DNA from: CAYTGR01 sp964437445
GTDB taxonomy: Bacteria > Chloroflexota > Anaerolineae > B4-G1 > SLSP01
Direction of reading: 5' to 3'
Assembly (NCBI GenBank): GCA_964437445.1
Contig: CAYTGR010000030.1
Location: forward strand, 1 to 58,461
DNA: 58,461 nt
Part shown: one piece after another, positions 21,648 through 30,464 of the stretch
How the letters are laid out: each line of letters begins with the position of its first letter
Numbering within the stretch: position 1 is the first letter of the stretch
Position numbers and translations under genes: made by a program
The notes under the pieces: generated by a model
What the model saw: the letters and a program-made list of their open reading frames with translations, nothing else
What the model was told of the DNA's origin: nothing
Databases searched by the model: none

Positions 21648-24024
21648 GGAACCCCGCCAGCGCGTAGAGCGCCGCCGCTATGCCCAGAGTGAATCGGAAG
21701 CCGACGTGGATCGCTAACGCGATGGCCAGGGCAGAACTAAGGACCGACGTGACGCCGTTGGTGCCCCACAACCAGGGAACCGCCCCGGGTTGACGACTGC
21801 CTGCCCAGCGCACACCGAGCGGGAAAGGCATCCCCATCAACAGCCCCAGGGGGGCCAGGATGAGCACCGTCATCATCATGCGAATGGTGAAGGACCAGGC
21901 CATCGTCGCTTCCAGAAACCAGGCGCCAGCCAGGCTTTGGACGAGGATCAGGATTACCAGGACTGGGAAAAGCCAGCGCGACCGTGATGAAAGCTGGGCG
22001 GCACTCCAACGGCCAGTCCAGAGGCTACCCAGGCTGCTGAAAAGCAGGATGGAAAAGAGCACAATTGCCAGGGAATAAACCGGGCGCCCCAGGTAAACCG
22101 TGAGCCGCTGGATGAGGGGCATCTCTACCAACATGAAGCCAACTCCCAGCAGGCCAAAATAGGCCAGCAGGCGGCCCTGGGGACGCTCCAGTCCCCGCCG
22201 CCAGCCACCGGCCCACAAGGGCACTAAAATCAACAGGACGCTCAGCACGATGGTCACGCCGATGACGATCCCCAAAATGCGGATAGCCTCCATGCTGTTG
22301 TGAGAGACGCCACTGCGGTTGAGTGAGGCATCAAACAGGTCGCCAAAGCGGAAGAGGTTGAAAAAGAAGGGACGATCGTCCGTGGCCGGGGAGATGTCCA
22401 GGGGATAAGCGGCCACAACTGCGGCCTGATCCTCTGCGGTGATAAACCGGCTGACCTCTTCGTGGGGCGGCAGGCCCGGCACGTAGAGCACTGTGAAGCC
22501 CAGTTCCGCGGCTTTAGCTTTGATGAGCGCTATTTCCTCGGCCGTGAACGGTGTGCGCTTGAAAAGGGTGGTGGACATGCCCTCTGCTGCGCCGGTCGGC
22601 TCCGGGCGGGCCACCACGACGATGTGCTGCCGGGGGTCGGCTACGCCGGCCCGGGACCAGCCGGCCATACCGGTTGAGACCAGGCGCAGCGTCTCGGCCG
22701 GCCGCTCCTGGAGATACCACCGGGAGATGGAGAGTATGCCCCGGTCGGTCAGGTGGGCATAATACGTTTCAAACGCTTCCTTGGTGTAGAGGCTGTTCTC
22801 GGAGAGCGCAAAGGCTCCCGAAGCACCGGCGGCCCAGGTATCAATCAGCGAGGCCTGAATCACATCGTAGCGCTCGGAACTGCGGGCGATGTAGCCGCGC
22901 GCGTCGTTGATGGCCAGGGTGACGTCCGGCCGGTCGTAAAGATGCCCGGAGAAATCGGCAAAGGGGCCCCGCACGGCGGCAATCACCGCCGGGTTGACCT
23001 CCACGGCCGTCACGTGGGGCGCACCCGAGGCCAGTGCTGCCAGTACATCCCGTCCACCTCCCGGTCCGATGACCAGCGTGGAGGGGCTGTCTGTGACGTG
23101 ATACACGAAAGAGCTCAAGTCATAACGCAGAAATTCTACTTCGTGCAGCAAACCGCGGAATTCCTGGATGGGGGTGCCGGCGACGGCGTCAATTAACAAG
23201 AGCGCATGGTTGAGAAAACGTCCCTCCTGGATGGTTTTGTCCCAATAGCGGCTATCCACCGACCAGAAAAACGGGTAATAGACCGTTTCATAAACGGAGA
23301 CGCGAGAATAGGCGTTCCAGCGCTCGTAAACACGCGGCGCTTCTTTTCCCCCGTTGGCGGAAATGGTCAACCACCCCTGGTGGTGATTGGCCACTGTAAA
23401 GCCCGCCAGACCCAGGGCCAGCATGGCGGCCAGGGCGGCCCGGCCCCTGGCTTCCCAATTCAAGGCCAGTGCAGCCAGCGCTCCCAGCGCTCCCACGATT
23501 AACACTGCGCCGATCCCACCTCCTACTTCCAGGGCCAGGATGCTGAACAGGCAACCGCTGGCCGCTCCGCTCAGATCGGCCCCATAGATGCGGGCTGCTT
23601 GATTGGGCCAGGTGGAGAGCGCCAGGGCCAGGATGGCACCTACCAGCAGGAAAGGCAACATCAGGTCCACGATGACCAGGGCCAGCCAGAGAGTCTGCAT
23701 TCCCCAACCGGAACCGGCACGCGCCACTTCAATCTGGAAGGGGATGCAGCGGTATAGCAGGAAGGTGAGCGGGACGGCCACGGAAAGCGCCAGGGCCAGC
23801 CAGCCCAGCCAGCGGCGAGCTCGCTCCGGCTGGCGCAACCGCGGGAAAAAATAAAGCAGGACGCCGGCGACCGCATTGCCCAACAACGCCAGCGAAATGG
23901 CGAGAAAGGCGAAGTGGTACCACATGGTAACCGAGAAAATGCGGGTAAGCACTACTTCCAGGGTCAAGCTGCTCATACTGGTCAAGAAAATACCGCCCAG
24001 GTGACGACGTTGCAACTGTGCCAT
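21610..24024 (-). CDS. spermidine-synthase-like polytopic membrane protein
   Basis: 804 residues from ATG 24024, with GGAAGG 5 nt upstream; a GTG two codons earlier is less likely. The N-terminal third is a set of transmembrane helices (VTMWYHFAFLAISLALLGNAVAGVLL and others). The centre is a spermidine-synthase/SAM-dependent methyltransferase fold: VIGPGGGRDVLAAL, VTAVEVNPAVI, INDARGYI, YDVIQASLID. Then further transmembrane helices follow. Such membrane-fused homologues are frequent in Chloroflexota and Deltaproteobacteria, but a polyamine product has not been shown; the aminopropyltransferase catalytic Asp region is only partly like SpeE. It is transcribed alone, convergent with the GT2 gene. 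Confidence 0.85.
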   Translation of the reverse strand: MAQLQRRHLGGIFLTSMSSLTLEVVLTRIFSVTMWYHFAFLAISLALLGNAVAGVLLYFFPRLRQPERARRWLGWLALALSVAVPLTFLLYRCIPFQIEVARAGSGWGMQTLWLALVIVDLMLPFLLVGAILALALSTWPNQAARIYGADLSGAASGCLFSILALEVGGGIGAVLIVGALGALAALALNWEARGRAALAAMLALGLAGFTVANHHQGWLTISANGGKEAPRVYERWNAYSRVSVYETVYYPFFWSVDSRYWDKTIQEGRFLNHALLLIDAVAGTPIQEFRGLLHEVEFLRYDLSSFVYHVTDSPSTLVIGPGGGRDVLAALASGAPHVTAVEVNPAVIAAVRGPFADFSGHLYDRPDVTLAINDARGYIARSSERYDVIQASLIDTWAAGASGAFALSENSLYTKEAFETYYAHLTDRGILSISRWYLQERPAETLRLVSTGMAGWSRAGVADPRQHIVVVARPEPTGAAEGMSTTLFKRTPFTAEEIALIKAKAAELGFTVLYVPGLPPHEEVSRFITAEDQAAVVAAYPLDISPATDDRPFFFNLFRFGDLFDASLNRSGVSHNSMEAIRILGIVIGVTIVLSVLLILVPLWAGGWRRGLERPQGRLLAYFGLLGVGFMLVEMPLIQRLTVYLGRPVYSLAIVLFSILLFSSLGSLWTGRWSAAQLSSRSRWLFPVLVILILVQSLAGAWFLEATMAWSFTIRMMMTVLILAPLGLLMGMPFPLGVRWAGSRQPGAVPWLWGTNGVTSVLSSALAIALAIHVGFRFTLGIAAALYALAGFLIYRELHRASVP

Positions 24025-24643
24025 AATCACCTTCCTTAAAAAGTAAGGTAGTTGTTTGATCCTGTAGTTGGTGGGTCATTTTCAGCCAACTGCAGGGAGA
24101 TGGTGAATTCCCTGTTTAAACGGGCGGGATTGTAACGCGATCAGCGACAAATGCAACTGAGTGGGGCCGGGCAAACGGAGCCCCGGGCTACCATGGTGGT
24201 GATTGTGACCGGTGACTGGAATCCGCTCAAACAGCGCTGGAAATCCCCGCGCCGACTCTGGCGGCTGTTTGGCCGGAGCGCGGCCACCGCTCGCCGAATG
24301 GCTGCGCTACCAGGAGTCCAGTGGAGGCCCTGGCCCGCTGTCATGCCTCCCCTGAAAGTTCTGCCACCTGCCCAACGTTGGGGAGCGGCGCGGCAGGAGC
24401 GCGTGAAGGCGGGGCGACGGCGCGCAGTTTCGCGGTATAATTACCCATATCAGTCTGTTATCCTTAGCGCCTGGGGGAAGGNNNNNNNNNNNNNNNNNNN
24501 NNNNNNNNNNNNNNNNNNNNNNNNNNNNNNNNNNNNNNNNNNNNNNNNNNNNNNNNNNNNNNNNNNNNNNNNNNNNNNNNNGTTTCGCGGTATAATTACC
24601 CATATCAGTCTGTTATCCTTAGCGCCTGGGGGAAGGGTAAGCC
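24025..24643. other. non-coding stretch with assembly gap
   Basis: Between the divergent starts at 24024 and 24644. Reading frames across it have no family-like features and run through the N gap. Bases 24427-24481 and 24582-24636 are an identical 55-bp copy on either side of exactly 100 N (24482-24581), the same overlap signature as at 1710. A TATAAT (24436-24441, repeated 24591-24596) may be the -10 box of the following kinase gene. Confidence 0.8.
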
Positions 24644-26536
24644 ATGTTAACTGCCGGTACGCTCCTGCAATCTCGCTATCGGGTCGTGGCCTTGTTAGGA
24701 CAGGGAGGGATGGGCGCAGTCTATCGCGCCTGGGACACGAGTATCAACGTCCCCGTGGCGCTCAAAGAGATGCAGCCGCAGCCTGGTTTGGAGCCGCATC
24801 TCCTGGCGCAATTGCGCCAGCAATTCCGCCAGGAGGCCATGGTCCTGGCCCGGTTGGATCACCCCCACCTGGTCCGCGTCACCCACTTTTTTGAAGAGGA
24901 AGGCAATTCCTACCTGGTGATGAATTTCCTGGAAGGCGAGAACTTAGCGACTAAGATTACACGGGAAGGGGCCCAATCTGAGTCGCAGGTGCTCGCCTGG
25001 GCCGACCAGCTGCTGGACGCGCTGATCTATTGCCACAGCCAGGGGGTGATCCACCGCGACATCAAACCGCAGAACGTCATCATCTGCCCCGACGGCCGGG
25101 CAGTGCTGGTAGATTTTGGGCTGGTCAAGCTGTGGAATTCCAACGATCCCCAGACCCGGACGGCGATGCGCGGGTTGGGGACGCCGGAGTACGCGCCACC
25201 GGAGCAATACAGTACCCGTGGTCAACATACCGACGCCCGCAGTGACCTCTACAGCTTGGGCGCGACGCTCTATCACGCGCTGACCGGGCAGGCACCGCTC
25301 AGCGCGACCGACCGGATGGCCATGCCGGGGGATTTCCTCCCGCCGCGCCGGATCGTGCCTGGCCTCAAGGCAACGACGGAGACGGCCATCTTGAAGGCGA
25401 TGGAGTTGCCTCTTGACCGGCGCTTTGGCAGCGCGGCCGAGCTGCGGGCCGCTCTAGCCGGGGCGACACCGGCGACCGGCAAACGACCTCCTCAGGTCAA
25501 GCCACCGGCTCCGCGCCCGACGCAGAAGTTGCCGGAGAGCCAGGTGGAGAGGATGGTCATTACCCCGGCCTCGCCAGCGGCCGGAACGCGGATAGAGGCG
25601 GACGTAGCGGTGATAGCGCCGCCGGTTCCGGCCCGCCGCCGCAAAGCGTGGTCGCGTTGGGTGTGGGGGGGGCTGGCGCTGCTGTTGATGCTGGCAGCGG
25701 TGGCCGTGATCGGGCTCTGGATGGTGGTGCGCCCACAGGGGGGTGTACCGGCCTCATTGGCAGCGGAGTCGGTGCTTTTCACCTCCAACCGCGATGGCAA
25801 GCGCGAGGTCTACCGGCTTACAGCAAGCGGCGTGGAGCGGTTGACGCAAACACCGGGTGAGGCCGAAAGCTGGGCGCCCGTGGCAGAGAGCGGCGGGAGC
25901 GTGCTTTTCACCTCCGACCGCAGCGGGAAGCGCGAGATCTACCGGCTCACCGCGGAGGGCCAGATAGAGCAGGTGACCCAAACGCCGGGAAGGGGTGAAA
26001 GCTGGGGCGCAGCAGCGACCGGCAACACTCTGTACTTCACCTCCAACCGCGAGGGCAAGCGCGAGATTTACCGGTTGGATGAATCAGGCACGAGCCGGGT
26101 CACGCAGACGCCAGGGGCTGGGGAAAGCTGGTCACCCATCCCTGAATCGGCCAACACGCTGCTGTTTGTCTCCAACCGTGACGGCAAGCGTGAGCTCTAC
26201 CGGCTCACGACTAACGGCACGACGCGGGTCACGCAGACACCGGGCCGGGGGGAGAGCTGGTCTCCCATGCTGGAGCCCGGTGGGGGGGTGCTCTTTACCT
26301 CCAACCGCGATGGCAGACCTGAGATCTACCGGCTGGACAGCACCGGCATCAAGCGGGTGACGTGGACGCCGGCCCCAGGGGCCAGCTGGTCGCCGGTTTC
26401 CGAGACGGCGGGGCGCATCCTCTTTACCTCCAACCGCGATGGCCGCCGCGAGCTCTATCGCCTGACCGACGCCGGGACGGTCCGGGTCACCTCTACGCCC
26501 GGCAATGCCGAGAGCTGGCTGCCAGAGGACGAGTGA
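24644..26536 (+). CDS. membrane Ser/Thr protein kinase with TolB-like six-bladed beta-propeller
   Basis: 630 residues. Residues 12-275 are a Hanks kinase: LGQGGMGAVYRAWD, VALKEM, HRDIKPQNVII, VDFGLVKL, GTPEYAPPEQY. After a Pro-rich linker a transmembrane helix (WGGLALLLMLAAVAVIGLWM, about 345-365) leads to an outside domain of six near-identical repeats of about 42 residues, each with LFTSNRDGKREIYRL and RVTQTPG.GESWSP. These are WD40/PD40-type blades as in TolB, giving a six-bladed propeller that could bind a cell-wall or exported ligand. The inside kinase and outside sensor form a one-protein receptor. Strong similarity between blades suggests recent amplification or gene conversion. The ligand is unknown. 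Confidence 0.93.
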   Translation: MLTAGTLLQSRYRVVALLGQGGMGAVYRAWDTSINVPVALKEMQPQPGLEPHLLAQLRQQFRQEAMVLARLDHPHLVRVTHFFEEEGNSYLVMNFLEGENLATKITREGAQSESQVLAWADQLLDALIYCHSQGVIHRDIKPQNVIICPDGRAVLVDFGLVKLWNSNDPQTRTAMRGLGTPEYAPPEQYSTRGQHTDARSDLYSLGATLYHALTGQAPLSATDRMAMPGDFLPPRRIVPGLKATTETAILKAMELPLDRRFGSAAELRAALAGATPATGKRPPQVKPPAPRPTQKLPESQVERMVITPASPAAGTRIEADVAVIAPPVPARRRKAWSRWVWGGLALLLMLAAVAVIGLWMVVRPQGGVPASLAAESVLFTSNRDGKREVYRLTASGVERLTQTPGEAESWAPVAESGGSVLFTSDRSGKREIYRLTAEGQIEQVTQTPGRGESWGAAATGNTLYFTSNREGKREIYRLDESGTSRVTQTPGAGESWSPIPESANTLLFVSNRDGKRELYRLTTNGTTRVTQTPGRGESWSPMLEPGGGVLFTSNRDGRPEIYRLDSTGIKRVTWTPAPGASWSPVSETAGRILFTSNRDGRRELYRLTDAGTVRVTSTPGNAESWLPEDE

Positions 26537-26601
26537 CCGTTCTGGAGCCCATTGGAGACATGGTGTTTGCAACGGTGGATCAAGTTCACAGCTGGGTCAT
26601 G

Positions 26602-26668
26602 CGTAAAGCGTGAAACGTGACGCTCAGCTGAATGTTCCATCACGTTTCACGTTTCACGTTTCACGGCT
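26602..26668. repeat. inverted CGTGAAA/CACGTTT heptamer pair
   Basis: Units cgtaaag, cgtgaaa, cgtgacg (26602-26622) face cacgttt x3 and cacggct (26641-26668). The pair forms a hairpin of about 15 bp between the kinase and the MazG-like gene. Confidence 0.8.
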
Positions 26669-26695
26669 TGGGTAAGGCATCACAAAAATCCTTCC

Positions 26696-26724
26696 TTGCC
26701 CTCCTTCCCATTCTAAGGTATACT
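26696..26724 (+). promoter_or_regulatory. promoter of the MazG-like gene
   Basis: TTGCCC (26696-26701), 17-bp spacer, TATACT (26719-26724). Confidence 0.5.
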
Positions 26725-26770
26725 CTCCCCATTCCCGGCCGGGAATCCATTGGTTTGAGACAGGAGAACG

Positions 26771-27112
26771 ATGACGCTCCAGGAATTGACCGAGGCCATG
26801 CACCATTTTGTCGGGGCGATGGGGTGGTATGCACCGGATTCACCCCGGCCGCAGACGCCGCGCAACATCGCCACCTCGCTGGTTTTGGAGGCGAGCGAGG
26901 TGCTGGAGCATTACCAGTGGCACGAGCAAGCCGATCCGGCCGCGCTGGCTGAGGAACTGGCCGACGTGGCGCTCTATCTGTTGCAGCTGGCCTCGCTCAC
27001 CGGCATTGACCTGGAGCAGGCGATCCTGGACAAATTGGCGGTCAACTATCGCCGCTTTGGCCGCGAGTCAGCGTCTCAGCAATTCGGTGGAGCCGTGAAC
27101 GGTGAGCAGTGA
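26771..27112 (+). CDS. MazG-like nucleotide pyrophosphohydrolase
   Basis: 113 residues. The all-alpha NTP-PPase metal motifs are clear: SLVLEASEVLEHYQW, with EAxE, and, 20 residues on, EELADVALYLLQLA (ExxD). A single domain is present, closest to short MazG or house-cleaning dNTPase proteins that remove modified or excess nucleotides. The first half carries a conserved RNIATSLVLEASE entry. The last residues (GAVNGEQ) and the stop are translated from the GTGAGCA heptamer array, so the native C terminus probably ended slightly earlier. Substrate unknown. It has its own promoter and may be co-transcribed with the phosphoesterase. Confidence 0.88.
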   Translation: MTLQELTEAMHHFVGAMGWYAPDSPRPQTPRNIATSLVLEASEVLEHYQWHEQADPAALAEELADVALYLLQLASLTGIDLEQAILDKLAVNYRRFGRESASQQFGGAVNGEQ

Positions 27113-27196
27113 GCAGCAGGCAGTGAGTAGTGAGCAGCAGGCAGTGAGCCGTGATGGAACAGTGTTTCAGTGGCTCAGTGAATCAGTGAATCAGGA
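27102..27196. repeat. heptamer/octamer array from mazG-like stop to phosphoesterase start
   Basis: Units gtgagca x2, gcaggca, gtgagta, gtgagca, gcaggca, gtgagcc, gtgatgg, aacagtg, then 8-bp units tttcagtg, gctcagtg, aatcagtg, aatcagga; the next base is the ATG of the following gene. It changes from 7 to 8 bp period midway. Confidence 0.88.
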
Positions 27197-27859
27197 ATGA
27201 AGATTTTGGCTGTCAGCGACCACGTTTCCGACGTGCTCTACCGCCGTGATATGCGGAACGTCGTCGGGGAGGTGGATCTGCTGCTGGCCTGCGGCGACCT
27301 GCCGTATTCGTACCTGGAGTACCTGGTCACCACGCTCAAAGTCCGCCAGGCCTTATATGTGCATGGCAACCACGACGCCGATGAGATCATGGAGAACGGC
27401 GGGCTGCTGTTAGGGCCGGGGGGCTGGATCAACGTGGATCGCCGGGTCGTCATGGCCGGTGGATTGCTGGTCGCCGGTCTGGAGGGCTCCATCCGGTATA
27501 AGCCACGGGCTTATTTTCAGTACACCGAGGCGGAGCAACGCCGGCGAGCGCTCGGGTTGCTGCCGCGCCTGCTGTGGGGCCGCTGGCGCTACCGCCGTGG
27601 TCTGGACATTATCATCGCCCACTCGCCACCGGCCGGCATTCATGATGGCCCTGATGGGCCGCACCGGGGGTTCAAGGTGTTCCTGACCTTGATGCACTGG
27701 TTCCGCCCGCGCCTTTTTCTGCACGGGCACAAACACCATTACGGGCCGGAGACCTGGCGCACACGCTACGAGGCGACCGAAGTGGTCAATGTTTATCCCT
27801 TTCGGTTGATTGAGTGGGATGGAGATACTATCACCTATGGCCGAATTTACCGCCGCTGA
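27197..27859 (+). CDS. calcineurin-type metallophosphoesterase
   Basis: 220 residues. The metal-ligand series of the family is present in order: VSDH near the start, ACGDLPYS (GD-x), VHGNHDAD (GNHD), IIIAHSPP and FLHGHKHHY (GHxH). The canonical first DxH is altered to SDHV, and the signature is a little shorter than in YfcE-type enzymes. The rest fits small bacterial phosphodiesterases of unknown substrate. There is no signal peptide, so it is cytoplasmic. The start codon is immediately after an octamer array with no clear ribosome-binding site. It overlaps the next gene by about 23 nt, implying coupling. Confidence 0.85.
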   Translation: MKILAVSDHVSDVLYRRDMRNVVGEVDLLLACGDLPYSYLEYLVTTLKVRQALYVHGNHDADEIMENGGLLLGPGGWINVDRRVVMAGGLLVAGLEGSIRYKPRAYFQYTEAEQRRRALGLLPRLLWGRWRYRRGLDIIIAHSPPAGIHDGPDGPHRGFKVFLTLMHWFRPRLFLHGHKHHYGPETWRTRYEATEVVNVYPFRLIEWDGDTITYGRIYRR

Positions 27860-28787
27860 GGAAAGTTACCGGCGCGCCCGGCGCAAGGCCTTCTGGAACG
27901 CCGTGTTGGCGGCGCTGACCGGGCGTCCGAACCAGTTGCTCGCCTGGGATGAGGTCAAAGACAAGCTCCAGATCGGCGGGCAGGTCTATCGGGGGGTGCA
28001 GTCGGTGCCCCTGAAGCAGATTGTCGGCAGCGTCAACCGCTACCAGGATTTTGACCGGGTCTTCCTGCCGACGCAAGAGGTGACAGGGGAGCGCTGGCGG
28101 AGTATCAGCCGGGCTTTCTACCGGGAGGAATATCTGCCGCCGGTGCAACTTTACCAGCTGGGCGACGTCTACTTCGTGCTGGACGGCAACCACCGCGTCT
28201 CCGTGGCCCGCGAGCAGGGCAAGGAGTTTATTGACGCGGAGGTCGTGGCGGTGGAGTCGCGCGTGCCGCTCGGCCCCGACCTGGATGCCCGCGATCTGGA
28301 GATCAAGGGTGAATACGCCGAATTTCTGCGCCGCACCCGGTTGGATGAGCTGCGACCCGACCAGTCCATTGAGCTGACCAGCGCCGGCGGCTACCGGCGG
28401 TTGCTGGAACATATCGCGGTCCACCGGTATTTCCTGGGATTGGAGCAGCAACGGTTCATCGCCGAGGACGAGGCGGTGCAGTCGTGGTATGACACGGTCT
28501 ACCTGCCGCTCATCAAGATCATTCGGGAACAGGAAATCCTGAAGGAGTTCCCGCGCCGGACGGAGGCCGATCTCTATCTCTGGATCATGGATCACCTGCA
28601 CTTCTTGCGTGAACGCCAGCAGGAGATCACGGCCGAGGAGGCCGCCGAGCACTTTGCCGAGGTCTATTCGGAGCGGCCGCTCAAACGGGCCCTGAGTGTG
28701 GTCCAGGAGCTATTGCACAGCGAACCGGAACCGACGAAGGAGCAGGAGGGCAGAGAGGATGGGGAGCCGGGACGCAGCCAGACATAG
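27837..28787 (+). CDS. ParB/sulfiredoxin-like protein of unknown function
   Basis: 316 residues from ATG 27837. Longer frames (ATG 27819) exist within the overlap, and the exact start is uncertain. Near residues 85-150 the ParB/Srx-like core appears: REEYLPPVQLYQLGDVYFVLD, then GNHRVSVAREQGKEFIDAEV, equivalent to the GxxRxxA motif that binds nucleotide in ParB. The C-terminal half is helical, without a recognisable DNA-binding HTH. The family is often annotated as a transcriptional regulator, but function is unproven. Coupled to the metallophosphoesterase and near proS. Confidence 0.7.
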   Translation: MAEFTAAEESYRRARRKAFWNAVLAALTGRPNQLLAWDEVKDKLQIGGQVYRGVQSVPLKQIVGSVNRYQDFDRVFLPTQEVTGERWRSISRAFYREEYLPPVQLYQLGDVYFVLDGNHRVSVAREQGKEFIDAEVVAVESRVPLGPDLDARDLEIKGEYAEFLRRTRLDELRPDQSIELTSAGGYRRLLEHIAVHRYFLGLEQQRFIAEDEAVQSWYDTVYLPLIKIIREQEILKEFPRRTEADLYLWIMDHLHFLRERQQEITAEEAAEHFAEVYSERPLKRALSVVQELLHSEPEPTKEQEGREDGEPGRSQT

Positions 28788-28804
28788 ACGCTACTTGGTG
28801 GGGT

Positions 28805-28844
28805 TACTGAGCCGCTGAGCGCTGAAACGCTGAGCCGCATTTTT
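28805..28844. repeat. octamer array before proS
   Basis: Units actgagcc, gctgagc, gctgaaac, gctgagcc, of the ACGCTGAA family. Confidence 0.65.
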
Positions 28845-28857
28845 ACAGGGGGGAATC

Positions 28858-30291
28858 ATGGCCGACTTTTTAACGCCGCAATCTGAGGATTTTTCTAAGT
28901 GGTATAACGAAATCGTCCAGAAGGCCGAGCTGGCGGATTACTCGCCGGTGCGCGGCTGTATGGTCATCAAGCCGTATGGCTACACCTTGTGGGAGAACAT
29001 CCAGCAGGCGTTGGACCGCCGTTTTAAGGCGACGGGGCACGTCAACGCTTACTTCCCGCTCTTCATCCCGATGAGCTTCCTGCAAAAGGAGGCCGAGCAC
29101 GTGGAAGGCTTCTCGCCCGAGCTGGCCATCGTTACCATCGGCGGCGGCGAGACGTTGGAGGAGCCGCTGGTGGTGCGCCCCACCTCGGAGACGATCATCG
29201 GCTATATGTACGCCAAGTGGGTGCAATCCTACCGTGACCTGCCGTTGTTGATCAACCAATGGGCCAACGTCGTCCGCTGGGAATTGCGCACCCGGCTCTT
29301 CCTGCGCACTGCCGAGTTCCTCTGGCAGGAGGGGCACACGGCGCACGCCACCGAGCAAGAGGCCTGGGCCGAGACGCGGCAGATGTTGGACGTCTACACC
29401 GATTTCGCTGTCAACGAGGCGGCGATCCCGGTCATCCCCGGTCGCAAGAGCGACAGCGAGAAGTTCGCCGGGGCGGTAGCCAGCTTCACAATTGAGGCGA
29501 TGATGAAAGACGGCAAGGCGCTGCAATCGGGCACCAGCCATTTCCTGGGCCAGAACTTCGCCCGCGCGTTTGACATCAAGTTCCTGGACGAGAACAACCA
29601 GCAACAACTGGCCTGGACGACCTCGTGGGGGCTGAGCACCCGCATGGTCGGCGCGATTGTGATGACGCACGGCGACGACCAGGGGCTGGTGCTGCCACCG
29701 CGCCTGGCCCCCATTCAGATGGTCATTGTCCCGATCTGGAAGACCGAGGCGGAAAAGGCCACGGTGCTGGAGGTCGCCGAGCAGGTCAAGCGGCGGCTGG
29801 CAGGCGTTGTCCGGCTGAAGTTGGACGACCGGCCCGACCTCTCGCCCGGCTTCAAGTTCAACGATTGGGAGCGGCGCGGTGTTCCGTTGCGGATGGAGAT
29901 CGGGCCGCGCGACGTGGCGCAGGGCCAGGTGTCGCTTGCTCGCCGCGACCTCCCTGGCAAGCCGGGCAAGAGCACGCTGCCGCTGGCGGGATTGGAGGAA
30001 TCCATCCCGGCGCTGCTGGTCACGCTCCAGCAGGGGATCCTGGAGAAAGCGACCGCCTTCCGTGACAGCCACATCTGGGACGTGACGAGCTACGGCGAGC
30101 TGCAAGCGGCGGTGGAACAGGGGTTTGCGCGCGCCTGGTGGTGCGGCGATGCGGCCTGCGAGGCGCAGGTCAAGGAAGAGACAAAGGCCACCATCCGCTG
30201 CCTGCCGTTGGCGCAGCCGGGGGGCGTAGGGCGGTGCGTCCACTGCGGACGCGAGGCGCACCAGGTGGCGATCTTCGCCCGCGCTTATTGA
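28858..30291 (+). CDS. proS: prolyl-tRNA synthetase, archaeal/eukaryotic type
   Basis: 477 residues; GGGGGG ribosome-binding site upstream. It charges tRNA-Pro. Class II motifs are present: motif 1-like PVRGCMVIKPYGYTLWENI, motif 2 region ELRTRLFLRTAEFLWQEGHTAH, and motif 3 WGLSTRMVGAIVMTHGDDQGLVLPP, with HFLGQNFARAFDI between. The C terminus carries the zinc-binding cysteines CGDAACE, then RCLP and CVHCGREA, and ends ARAY, the signature of the short ProRS without editing insert. Length is normal for this type. It is monocistronic, with octamer repeats upstream and heptamers downstream. Confidence 0.97.
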   Translation: MADFLTPQSEDFSKWYNEIVQKAELADYSPVRGCMVIKPYGYTLWENIQQALDRRFKATGHVNAYFPLFIPMSFLQKEAEHVEGFSPELAIVTIGGGETLEEPLVVRPTSETIIGYMYAKWVQSYRDLPLLINQWANVVRWELRTRLFLRTAEFLWQEGHTAHATEQEAWAETRQMLDVYTDFAVNEAAIPVIPGRKSDSEKFAGAVASFTIEAMMKDGKALQSGTSHFLGQNFARAFDIKFLDENNQQQLAWTTSWGLSTRMVGAIVMTHGDDQGLVLPPRLAPIQMVIVPIWKTEAEKATVLEVAEQVKRRLAGVVRLKLDDRPDLSPGFKFNDWERRGVPLRMEIGPRDVAQGQVSLARRDLPGKPGKSTLPLAGLEESIPALLVTLQQGILEKATAFRDSHIWDVTSYGELQAAVEQGFARAWWCGDAACEAQVKEETKATIRCLPLAQPGGVGRCVHCGREAHQVAIFARAY

Positions 30292-30340
30292 GTAGAGGAA
30301 TTTTCCATGAACTGGCGTTCACCAGCGGTGGGATGAAGTA

Positions 30341-30396
30341 AGCCGTGAGCAGTGAGCAGGAAACAGGAACTTCCCTACTGCTCTCTGCTCACTCCT
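30341..30396. repeat. heptamer array, GTGAGCA family, inverted halves
   Basis: Units agccgtg, agcagtg, agcagga, aacagga, acttccc, tactgct, ctctgct, cactcct. A second inverted pair (GAGCCGTGAG / CTCACGGCTC, about 30430-30472) follows and provides the stop codon of plsY. Confidence 0.8.
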
Positions 30397-30464
30397 TAAA
30401 CTGCTCAAACTGGTTTCTGTTTTCAGAGGAGCCGTGAGCGGGATCTGCCGGCCCCACTCACGGC

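Noticed and set aside
24151..24894. 247-codon frame across the second gap
   Set aside because: It runs through N and its second half is out of frame with the true kinase; no recognisable domains.
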